This document shows, piece by piece, positions 1-6,130 of a stretch of 6,289 nt of DNA. Origin of the DNA: Brucellaceae bacterium (GTDB taxonomy: Bacteria; Pseudomonadota; Alphaproteobacteria; Rhizobiales; Rhizobiaceae); the NCBI GenBank assembly GCA_031253705.1, contig JAIRVW010000068.1, positions 1-6,289 of the forward strand, written 5' to 3'. A model generated the notes under the pieces. That model worked only from the letters and a program-made list of their open reading frames with translations, was not told where the DNA came from and ran no database searches. A program made the translations under genes and the position numbers. Every line of letters starts with the position of its first letter. Position 1 is the first letter of the stretch.

Positions 1-1
1 T

Positions 2-2518
2 GGGGCAAATTTAAGCACAAAAACCACAATTAAAGATCTGGAATTAAGCCCCGAGTCAGAAAGAAGTATACCTTCACTCATAATTGATGGCGGAGAATTA
101 ACCCTCAACGGACATCTCCTGACTTCAAATGCAGCCGGATTAGTCAATCGTACCATCACATTCAATAAGCTCACCTTGCAAAACGCAGGCACACTGATTG
201 CTAATAACTATATAAAAATTAGTGAACTGCCATATTCAAATACCCAACTTCAGATGAACTCTGGCGCAAAAATAATACAAAATAAAGAAGCTTTCACAAG
301 CTTCGCAAGCGAAGTGAACAGTTATGTACATTTTAGTGCAGACGGAAATCAAACTAAGGCTCAACTCGGAACGACAACCATGGCCGAAAGCGGCAGGGTT
401 GAATTGATTATCTCCAATGGTGCAGCAGTTTCAGCTCAAGCTCTCAAGATAGCAACTAAACAAGGTTCCCAATTCACCGCTGACATATTAGGTGCAAATA
501 GCCAGCTCTCTTCTGAGAGCGATATCATTCTGGGTACCAATACAGCGAACTCGCTTGAAAATGGCTCTATCGATATATTTTTATACGACGGAGGCACCTT
601 AAAAGCGAATGGGGAAATTACAAGCTCTCCAGCAACGATGGATAGCATTAATATACATATCGGAAATCCAAATGATCCATCCAGTAAAATAGGATACATA
701 TCTACCGCTAGTTTAAATTCAAAACTTTTCCCGATCAACCTTATCATTAATAAAACTCAAGACACTCTCACCCTAGATAATATAAAGCTATCTAGAATCA
801 ACATTAACATTAAACCTGGAGCAAATTTAATTGCAGGATCAAGAGAAAATTATTTCGACTTGACAAACTCAACAGTAAAAATAGAAGAAAATGCAGTATT
901 ATCAGGATTTTTTTGGGCTGGACTTGTAAATAACAAAGGAATATTAAATATTGGAGACGGTAATGACTTCAGCCATATATATATAGGCTCTCTTACAGGA
1001 GCTTTTCCTCAAAATATCGGGGAAGAAAGCATAATTATGTTTGACACAGAGTTGGCTGGTGACAACTCAAAGACTGATTTACTCACAATTACAGCAATTA
1101 CAAATGGAAATTTTACTCTTGAAGTCAATAATTCTGGCGGAAATGGAGCTTTAACCCAGAACGGCATACGCCTCGTCCAATACGAAGCTATTAATGGCGG
1201 CGAGGGAACTACTATGACCCTAGGCAGCCCTGATCTTACCACTTATGACAATCAACCGGCTATCATTGGCGGCGCTTATGCTTATACCCTCCATAAAGGC
1301 ACACTCGATGGTAACAACACCTCAGACTGGTATTTAAGAAGCACACTAATCTCTCCTCCCGGACCACCGGAACCTCCCGGCCCTCCCGCACCTCCGGGGC
1401 CACCTAATCCTCCAGGTCCACCCAATCCTCCGGGACCTCCTGTACCGCCAATACCTCCTGCACCAAATCCTGACCCGCACTATCAACCGGGCGTACCGCT
1501 TTACAATAACAATGTTGAGAACATGCGGAACCTCAATCAGAGGCTTATGCCATCGCTCTACACCCGCGCCGGTAACCGGTATTGGAGCGGAGCCGGTGCT
1601 TACAGGATTGCGCAAGGCGATGGCTCCGGCTCCGGCTATCTGAGCCCTGAAGCCAGCACAGCTATTACCAATATGGCACTGTTTTGGGCCCGAACAGAAG
1701 CCGGTCAAGAAAATTACAATTCGCAATCCTCAACAATTGCCAATAAATACCGGCAAAATTACTGGTTATTACAGGCTGGCCTCGACAGCCAGCTTCGCGA
1801 AACAGATACCGGCCGCCTGATCGGCAGCGGTTGGGTACATTATCTGGACAGCAAAAGCAGAAGCTTTTCACGATACGGTGATGGCGACATCAACACGCAA
1901 GCCTATGGTCTTGGCGGTGCATTAACATGGTATGGCGACAATGGCTTGTATCTCGATGCCCAGACACAATTCAGCTGGTATAAAACCGATCTCTATGCCG
2001 ATCTGACCAGGAAAAACCATGTCTCAGATCACAACAATACGGGTTATGGCTTTAGCGTCGAGGTCGGTAAACGCGTTCAGTATAATGCGTTCTGGTCTTT
2101 CACACCTCAGGCGCAACTGTCCTATTCCGGCCTCAACCTGAAAGATTACACTGATTTTTATAATGCCAGAGTCCATCACTCGAATGCCAATGACCTGTTA
2201 GGGCGTGTAGCCCTTGCAACAAATTATGAAAACACCTGGCAGGATACCGCCGGCTTTGCCCGCAAGCTCGATCTGTACGGTATGATTGGCGTGCAGCAGA
2301 ATTTCACCGGAGATTCTAATCTTATTCTTGTCTCCGGCACACCTTTTTATACCGGCGGACAGGCAAAAACCGAGCTGCAACTCACTGTAGGCTCCACCTA
2401 TAGCTGGAATGACGGCAAATACGCCCTGTTCGGCACGGTTGAGACCAGCGGCGCTACGAAAGATATCAACAACAACTACAGCATCGCCGGTAATATCGGC
2501 TTTAAAATTCACTGGTAA
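2..2518 (+). CDS. Autotransporter (type Va secretion), C-terminal 838 codons, 5' end outside window
   Basis: A surface protein that exports its own passenger domain through a C-terminal outer-membrane beta-barrel. The frame is open from base 2 with no stop, so the gene starts upstream; the signal peptide and passenger N-terminus are missing. Visible order: beta-helix-like passenger rich in Asn, Ser, Thr, Ile and Gly with repeated 'GTL/GxL' turns (about codons 1-345); autochaperone module (346-447); Pro-rich linker (452-492); then a linker segment and barrel (about 558-838). The barrel shows alternating aromatic/hydrophobic strands, a YWLLQAGLDSQL strand typical of the Autotransporter beta-domain family, and ends in GFKIHW-stop, a C-terminal aromatic residue as expected for BAM-dependent insertion. 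I see no cysteine in the visible part, common in this family. The passenger is clearly AT-rich (sampled lines 27-40% GC) while the barrel is near 53-55%. Passenger function (adhesin or other) cannot be told; I see no protease triad or other catalytic motif. Confidence 0.95.
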   Translation, partial: GANLSTKTTIKDLELSPESERSIPSLIIDGGELTLNGHLLTSNAAGLVNRTITFNKLTLQNAGTLIANNYIKISELPYSNTQLQMNSGAKIIQNKEAFTSFASEVNSYVHFSADGNQTKAQLGTTTMAESGRVELIISNGAAVSAQALKIATKQGSQFTADILGANSQLSSESDIILGTNTANSLENGSIDIFLYDGGTLKANGEITSSPATMDSINIHIGNPNDPSSKIGYISTASLNSKLFPINLIINKTQDTLTLDNIKLSRININIKPGANLIAGSRENYFDLTNSTVKIEENAVLSGFFWAGLVNNKGILNIGDGNDFSHIYIGSLTGAFPQNIGEESIIMFDTELAGDNSKTDLLTITAITNGNFTLEVNNSGGNGALTQNGIRLVQYEAINGGEGTTMTLGSPDLTTYDNQPAIIGGAYAYTLHKGTLDGNNTSDWYLRSTLISPPGPPEPPGPPAPPGPPNPPGPPNPPGPPVPPIPPAPNPDPHYQPGVPLYNNNVENMRNLNQRLMPSLYTRAGNRYWSGAGAYRIAQGDGSGSGYLSPEASTAITNMALFWARTEAGQENYNSQSSTIANKYRQNYWLLQAGLDSQLRETDTGRLIGSGWVHYLDSKSRSFSRYGDGDINTQAYGLGGALTWYGDNGLYLDAQTQFSWYKTDLYADLTRKNHVSDHNNTGYGFSVEVGKRVQYNAFWSFTPQAQLSYSGLNLKDYTDFYNARVHHSNANDLLGRVALATNYENTWQDTAGFARKLDLYGMIGVQQNFTGDSNLILVSGTPFYTGGQAKTELQLTVGSTYSWNDGKYALFGTVETSGATKDINNNYSIAGNIGFKIHW
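1037..1342 (+). other. Autochaperone-like module at the end of the autotransporter passenger
   Basis: About 102 residues with the characteristic run: an aspartate-rich 'D-LL-I' strand (KTDLLTI), then a strand ending in NNSGGNGALTQNGIRLVQ, then YAYTLHKGTLDGNN and DWYLRS. This closely follows the pattern of pertactin-like passenger C-termini (autochaperone type 1, AC_1 family), which nucleate folding of the beta-helix at the cell surface. It sits directly before the proline linker, as expected. The family assignment is by motif memory, not by a search. Confidence 0.85.
1361..1450 (+). repeat. Five 18-bp in-frame repeats encoding Gly-Pro-Pro-x-Pro-Pro
   Basis: Five consecutive six-codon units read GPPEPP, GPPAPP, GPPNPP, GPPNPP and GPPVPP, flanked by SPP before and IPPAPNPDP after, giving a Pro-rich segment from about 1355 to 1477. 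Synonymous codons differ between units (ccg/cca/cct/ccc, gga/ggc/ggg/ggt), so the amino-acid pattern is kept while the DNA has drifted. Glycine occurs every sixth residue, not every third, so this is a stiff polyproline-II spacer rather than a collagen triple helix. It lies between passenger and barrel and probably holds the passenger away from the membrane or passes through the pore region. Unit number could vary between strains. Confidence 0.9.
1673..2518 (+). other. Autotransporter beta-barrel translocator domain
   Basis: About 281 residues up to the stop, the usual size of a 12-stranded autotransporter barrel. It starts near MALFWARTEAG, the position of the family's 'W-(G/A)-R-x-E' segment, followed by a YRQNYWLLQAGLDSQL strand and repeated amphipathic strands separated by Gly/Asn/Asp turns. 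The last strand is SIAGNIGFKIHW. The preceding segment from about 1493 (LYNNNVENMRNLNQRLMPSLYTRAG) probably includes the helix that spans the barrel lumen. Boundaries are approximate. Confidence 0.88.
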
Positions 2519-2526
2519 GGCAACAA

Positions 2527-2554
2527 AAAAGGGCGGCTTCACAGCCGCCCTTTT
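2527..2554. terminator. Bidirectional Rho-independent terminator between convergent genes
   Basis: A perfect 8-bp GC-rich stem, GGGCGGCT (2531-2538) and AGCCGCCC (2543-2550), closes a TCAC loop. A six-A run precedes it (2525-2530) and TTTT follows (2551-2554), so the structure works in both directions. It begins a few bases after the autotransporter stop and lies about 25 bp beyond the stop of the opposing BI-1 gene, serving both. Confidence 0.93.
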
Positions 2555-2578
2555 CATTTCAATGTTCAGCTCCGTGAA

Positions 2579-3355
2579 TTAGTCACGGTTGCCCAAAAAC
2601 TGCAGCAGGAACATGAACATGTTGATGAAGTCGAGGTACAGACGCAGTGCGCCCATAACGATCTTACGACCCATTGCATCTGAAGAATCGCCCTCAAAGT
2701 ACATTTCCTTGATGGACTGGGTGTCATAAGCGGTAAGACCGGCAAAGATCAGAACACCAAGAACCGAGATTGCAAACTGCAGAGCAGAAGAACCAAGGAA
2801 AATGTTCACGATCGAAGCAAGGATCAAACCGAACAGACCCATGATCAGGAACGAACCCATTGCCGACAGATCACGCTTGGTGGTGTAGCCGTAAAGCGAC
2901 AGGGCACCAAAAGAAGCCGCGGTAACGAAGAAAGTCTGTACGATGCTTGCTGATGTATAGATCAGGAAGATCGAGGACAGCGACAAACCAACCAGAGCAG
3001 CATAAACCCAGAAGGTCAGCTGAGCGGTTGCAACATTCATGCGCTCAATACGGAAGCTGAGGAAGAACACAGCTCCCAGAGGAGCAAGCATAATCACCCA
3101 ACGCAGCGGTGACGTATAAATTGCGGCACCAATTGCGGTAAGCATTTTACCATTGGCAATCTGACCGACAGCGACGGACGGATCTGTTGTAACCGCCAGA
3201 GCTGCGAAAGCATAAGCAACCAGACCGGTTACGGCCAGGCCGATCGCCATCATATTATATACGCCAAGCATGTATGAGCGCAGTCCCTGATCGATGGCTG
3301 CGTCTGCGCGCGCCCCGATCGGGCTCTGCGCCTGTACATTACGAAAATCTACCAT
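2579..3355 (-). CDS. ybhL: Bax inhibitor-1/YccA family inner-membrane protein (YbhL-like)
   Basis: A complete 258-residue polytopic membrane protein of the BI-1/TMBIM (UPF0005) family. About seven hydrophobic helices are visible at roughly residues 30-55, 78-100, 110-134, 137-156, 165-187, 190-210 and 239-254, after a soluble N-terminus of about 28 residues. The family signature GLTAYDTQSIKEMY lies at 206-219, and LYLDFINMF at 239-247. Asp211 and Asp242 are candidates for the paired aspartates that act as pH sensor in the Bacillus YetJ calcium-leak channel; transfer of that function here is inference. The C-terminus (LQFLGNRD) is typical of alphaproteobacterial members. The start is supported by AGAGGA five bases upstream. 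The gene is convergent with the autotransporter and has its own leader and promoter-like sequences. The physiological role in bacteria is not settled; ion leak or membrane-protein quality control have been proposed for the family. Confidence 0.93.
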   Translation of the reverse strand: MVDFRNVQAQSPIGARADAAIDQGLRSYMLGVYNMMAIGLAVTGLVAYAFAALAVTTDPSVAVGQIANGKMLTAIGAAIYTSPLRWVIMLAPLGAVFFLSFRIERMNVATAQLTFWVYAALVGLSLSSIFLIYTSASIVQTFFVTAASFGALSLYGYTTKRDLSAMGSFLIMGLFGLILASIVNIFLGSSALQFAISVLGVLIFAGLTAYDTQSIKEMYFEGDSSDAMGRKIVMGALRLYLDFINMFMFLLQFLGNRD

Positions 3356-3428
3356 AATAGTCCTCTAGCTATGTTCCGTCCGGTGTCAGGGGCGCTCCCC
3401 AGGCGCCGCTGGCGGAACCCCAGCATGC
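3356..3428 (-). ncRNA. Structured 5' leader of the BI-1 gene, probable ybhL leader RNA
   Basis: Read on the minus strand, the region before the BI-1 start folds into a long GC-rich hairpin. The outer stem is GUUCCG (3418-3413) with CGGAAC (3378-3373), extended by CC/GG across one bulged A (position 3379). Inside are two mutually exclusive small stems: GGGG/CCCC (3400-3397 with 3392-3389, loop AGCG), or GGCGC/GCGCC (3407-3403 with 3395-3391). A conserved structured leader called ybhL is known upstream of ybhL genes in Rhizobiales, and this element has the right gene, position, size range and taxon. I could not compare it with the covariance model, so the assignment rests on context. The 5' end is estimated from the putative promoter. 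Confidence 0.6.
3361..3366 (-). promoter_or_regulatory. Ribosome binding site of the BI-1 gene
   Basis: On the minus strand AGAGGA is followed by the five bases CTATT and then ATG. This good Shine-Dalgarno match fixes the BI-1 start at 3355. It lies immediately after the leader hairpin, so folding of the leader could affect its access. Confidence 0.75.
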
Positions 3429-3434
3429 CTGCTT

Positions 3435-3461
3435 GATATAATGGTTATTTTACGTGGTCAA
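3435..3461 (-). promoter_or_regulatory. Putative sigma-70-type promoter for the BI-1 gene
   Basis: On the minus strand TTGACC (3461-3456) resembles the alphaproteobacterial -35 element and TATATC (3440-3435) the -10. The spacer is only 15 bp, shorter than the preferred 17, which lowers confidence; an alternative pairing is TTGTTT (3466-3461) with CATTAT (3443-3438) at 17 bp. Either places the transcription start just before the leader hairpin. Confidence 0.4.
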
Positions 3462-3471
3462 AACAAGACCA
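3455..3471. promoter_or_regulatory. Operator-like palindrome overlapping the putative -35 of the BI-1 gene
   Basis: TGGTCAAAACAAGACCA has perfect 5-bp arms (TGGTC/GACCA) around a 7-bp A-rich centre. The arm-to-arm centre distance of 12 bp is near one helical turn, as expected for a dimeric regulator, and it covers the candidate -35 element, so binding would repress. No regulator can be named from this alone. Confidence 0.35.
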
Positions 3472-3486
3472 AACAGATTTATATTA

Positions 3487-3517
3487 GCAAAAAGCGACAT
3501 TTTTTATGCCTTTTTGC
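3487..3517. repeat. AT-rich inverted repeat between the permease and BI-1 genes
   Basis: GCAAAAAG (3487-3494) is mirrored by CTTTTTGC (3510-3517), and an inner CAT/ATG pairing (3498-3500 with 3506-3508) extends the hairpin around a T5 loop. It lies about 50 bp past the permease stop. It might be a weak terminator for the ABC operon, but the stem is poor in GC and the T-run is inside the arm, so this is uncertain. It could equally be a protein site or part of the bent-DNA tract described in the findings. Confidence 0.45.
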
Positions 3518-3565
3518 CCGCCGGAATACTTATTACTAGCCGCTAAAATGTTTTTGTTTACATCA

Positions 3566-6130
3566 TCATAGTTCCCGCAGCACCGAACTTGCCTTCTGTC
3601 CCAGCACCCGCCAAGTACCGGCAAGCCCGAAACCGACGGTCAGAACCAGCGCCGTCAGCACCGTGAAAAATGCCACGTCCGGCAGCATCCGCATCTGCAA
3701 ATTCATCAGCTTTACGACGACAAACCATGCAGCGAGGCCACCTGCTCCCAGCGCAAAAACAGCAGTCGCAAAGCCGAGCAGTGCATATTCATAGATAAAA
3801 GCGCGGATCAGTGTGAGGCGGGTTGCGCCCAGTGTTTTCAGCACCACCGCATCATGTTGTCTGGCACGATTACCAGCGGCCAAGGCCCCTGCCAGCACCA
3901 ATATTGCTGCCAGAAGCCCGACCGATGCCGCCCAGCGGATCGCAACGGCCAGCTGACTGATCAGATCATTGGCCACTTCAATCGCATCCTTAACCCGCAC
4001 AGATGTAACCGCAGGGAAAGTCTGCGTGACAGTGCGCAACACAGCGGCCTCCTGCTGCGGTGTCGCATTGGCATCTGTCAGTGTCGCCAGCCATGAATGC
4101 GGCGCACCGGCAAATGTGTTCGGCGAAAATACCATGACGAAATTGATCGCCAGCGTTTCCCACTGCACCTGACGGAAATTCGCAATTTTTGCAGTGATAT
4201 TCCTGCCAAGCACATTCACTGTCACCGTATCGCCGATTTTCAGCCCGAGTTCTTCCGCTTCTTTGGCTGCGAAGGAAACCAGTGGCTCACCGCTGTAATC
4301 CGCAGGCCACCATGTGCCCGCGCTCAGGGTCGAATTTTCCGGCAGATTTTTGGCATAGGTTATACCGCGATCGCCACGCAATACCCACGCACCTTGCGGC
4401 GGTACATTGACCTTATCAACATCCGTGCCGTTCAGCGCCACAATCCGCCCGCGTAGCATGGCTGCACTCACCACCTTGCCTTCCGGCGTGGCCTTTGCCA
4501 GCAGATCGCGAAAGCTGTCGATTTCGGTATTCTGAATATCAACGAAGAAGAAATTCGGCGCATGGGCTGGCAGGCTTTGCGTGATCTGACGGCGCAGATT
4601 GCCGTCAACCAAAGCCAGCGCCACAACCAATGTCAGGCCAAGGCCAAGTGACAACACCACAGAAGGCGTCAGTGCCCCCGGACGGTGAATATTGCCGATC
4701 GCCAGCCGCAAGGCAGGTGAGCGAAACCGCGGTGCCTTTCGCGCCAGCATCCGCAGGCCAAAAGACACGCCGCGCAGAATGATGAAAGCCGCAACAGCAC
4801 CGACAATGAAAACACCGGCAATACGCTGATCCTCGACAAAGAACAGCACCAGACCGATCAATGCCAGCAGCAGAATTCCGGCGGTTACCATATAGAGCAC
4901 CGGCGGCCAGCCACTCTGGTCAAAACCCTTCTGGCGGAACAAAGCCGTTGCCGGAATTTCCCGCGCCCGCCCTAAAGGCAGCAGCGCAAAGATCAGTGTC
5001 GTGATCAGACCGAAAGCCGTGGCCAGTAACAGCGCTTGCGGATAGAGCTTCAGCCCGCCGCTGACCGGCAGATAGGAAGACAGGCCATAAACCGCCGCAG
5101 CACTCAGCCCCAGAGACAGGACCAGACCAATCACAATGCCGATCAGTGCAATCGCCACAATCTGACAGAGATAGATCAGCACCACGAAATCGGCAGAAGC
5201 TCCCAGCGATTTGAATGTCGCGATGACCGGCCGCTTACCGTCCAGAAAACTGCGCACAGCATTAGCGACACCAACACCGCCGATAATCAGCGAGGTTAGC
5301 CCGACAAGGGTGAGGAACTGCGAGAAACGCTCAATATTGGCTGACAGAGCCGGCGCGGCATTGGTACGGTTGCGGATGTTCCAGCCTGCTTCAGGAAAGT
5401 CTTTCTCTGCGGCTGCTTCCAATGCCGCAAGCCGTGTATCCTGTGCGCCTGCCTGTGCCGTATCCGGCAGGGCGATTTTATAAATATAATTGACCAGACT
5501 ACCGGGTTGAATAAGTCCGGAGGCGCGCAAGGCCTCATCCGAGGTCAGAAAACGCGGAGCGAGCGCCATGCCGGTACTCAGCATATCCGGCTCACTCTCA
5601 ATTATCGCCCGCAGCGTGAATTTTGCCGAGCCGAGCATAATCTGGTCGCCCAGTTTTAAATTCAGTCGATCCAGCAAAAGCTGCGGCACGGCCGCACCAT
5701 AGACACCGTCTTTCAGGGTAAAGCGTTCACCGGCAGGCAAATCCGGCTGCAGTTTCAACGTCCCATAAAGCGGGTAAGCACTATCAACGGCCTTCACCTC
5801 AACCAGCGCCTGATCCGAGCCATCCGGCAACCGCACCATCGAACGCATGGTGATATTCTCAGACAGAGTGCCTTGTGCGTTCAGGAATACGCGTTCCTGC
5901 TGAGTCACCTCACGCTGATTGAGCATAAAGCTGACATCACCGCCGAGAATAGCCTGCCCCTCAACCGCCAGACCATCGGCAATCGAACGGGCAACGGAAT
6001 TGACGCCGCCGATGGCAGCAACACCAAGAGCAATACAACCGAGGAAGATGTAAAAGCCGGTCAGGCCGCCGCGCATCTCGCGTAATGCAAAACGCAAAGC
6101 GAGAGTAAAAGATGGTTTAGCTCTGCTCAT
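3566..6130 (-). CDS. ybbP: ABC transporter permease, FtsX-like, YbbP family
   Basis: A complete 854-residue inner-membrane protein with the duplicated architecture of YbbP-type permeases. An N-terminal helix (about 23-46) leads into a large periplasmic MacB_PCD-like domain (about 47-265). Three helices follow (270-293, 312-340, 365-388), then two central helices (410-432, 436-456). The second half repeats the plan: a helix (487-510), a second periplasmic domain (about 511-725) and three helices (730-755, 778-806, 819-840). The two FtsX cores carry matching cytoplasmic motifs, FKSLGAS (306-312) and LKTLGAT (764-770), where coupling helices contact the ATPase. The N-terminal LALRFALREMRGGLTGFYIF is typical of the family. 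Members of this class use ATP-driven shape change to export or extract hydrophobic molecules; the E. coli counterpart works with YbbA and lies beside the thioesterase gene tesA. Substrate here is unknown. The start overlaps the ATPase stop (ATGA) with GGAAG seven bases upstream, so translation is probably coupled. The family is usually about 800-850 residues, so it appears full length. Confidence 0.93.
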   Translation of the reverse strand: MSRAKPSFTLALRFALREMRGGLTGFYIFLGCIALGVAAIGGVNSVARSIADGLAVEGQAILGGDVSFMLNQREVTQQERVFLNAQGTLSENITMRSMVRLPDGSDQALVEVKAVDSAYPLYGTLKLQPDLPAGERFTLKDGVYGAAVPQLLLDRLNLKLGDQIMLGSAKFTLRAIIESEPDMLSTGMALAPRFLTSDEALRASGLIQPGSLVNYIYKIALPDTAQAGAQDTRLAALEAAAEKDFPEAGWNIRNRTNAAPALSANIERFSQFLTLVGLTSLIIGGVGVANAVRSFLDGKRPVIATFKSLGASADFVVLIYLCQIVAIALIGIVIGLVLSLGLSAAAVYGLSSYLPVSGGLKLYPQALLLATAFGLITTLIFALLPLGRAREIPATALFRQKGFDQSGWPPVLYMVTAGILLLALIGLVLFFVEDQRIAGVFIVGAVAAFIILRGVSFGLRMLARKAPRFRSPALRLAIGNIHRPGALTPSVVLSLGLGLTLVVALALVDGNLRRQITQSLPAHAPNFFFVDIQNTEIDSFRDLLAKATPEGKVVSAAMLRGRIVALNGTDVDKVNVPPQGAWVLRGDRGITYAKNLPENSTLSAGTWWPADYSGEPLVSFAAKEAEELGLKIGDTVTVNVLGRNITAKIANFRQVQWETLAINFVMVFSPNTFAGAPHSWLATLTDANATPQQEAAVLRTVTQTFPAVTSVRVKDAIEVANDLISQLAVAIRWAASVGLLAAILVLAGALAAGNRARQHDAVVLKTLGATRLTLIRAFIYEYALLGFATAVFALGAGGLAAWFVVVKLMNLQMRMLPDVAFFTVLTALVLTVGFGLAGTWRVLGQKASSVLREL

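Noticed and set aside
176..178. TTG as the start codon of the autotransporter
   Set aside because: The same frame is open without a stop from base 2 and encodes plausible beta-helix sequence upstream. There is no ribosome binding site or signal peptide at 176, so the true start is outside the window.
293..318. Imperfect inverted repeat (TTCA...CTTCG-CAAG-CGAAG-TGAA) inside the passenger
   Set aside because: It lies within coding sequence, is short with an asymmetric bulge and has no T-run; chance pairing within a gene is the simplest explanation.
1355..1477. Collagen-like triple helix
   Set aside because: Collagen needs glycine at every third position; here glycine occurs only every sixth residue.
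1346..1726. 126-codon minus-strand ORF opposite the proline linker
   Set aside because: It is the antisense of the Pro/Gly-rich repeat, giving an artificial Arg/Trp/Gly-rich product, and no ribosome binding site supports it.
2198..2557. 119-codon minus-strand ORF opposite the autotransporter barrel
   Set aside because: It starts inside the barrel coding region on the other strand, its 3' end runs through the terminator hairpin, and it resembles no family I know.
3371..3436. 21-codon plus-strand ORF antisense to the BI-1 leader
   Set aside because: It has no convincing ribosome binding site or promoter, and its composition is explained by the GC-rich hairpin.
3854..4456. Several plus-strand ORFs of 67-119 codons opposite the permease
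   Set aside because: They lie wholly within the strongly supported permease gene on the other strand, overlap one another, and show Cys/His/Arg-rich composition typical of shadow frames.
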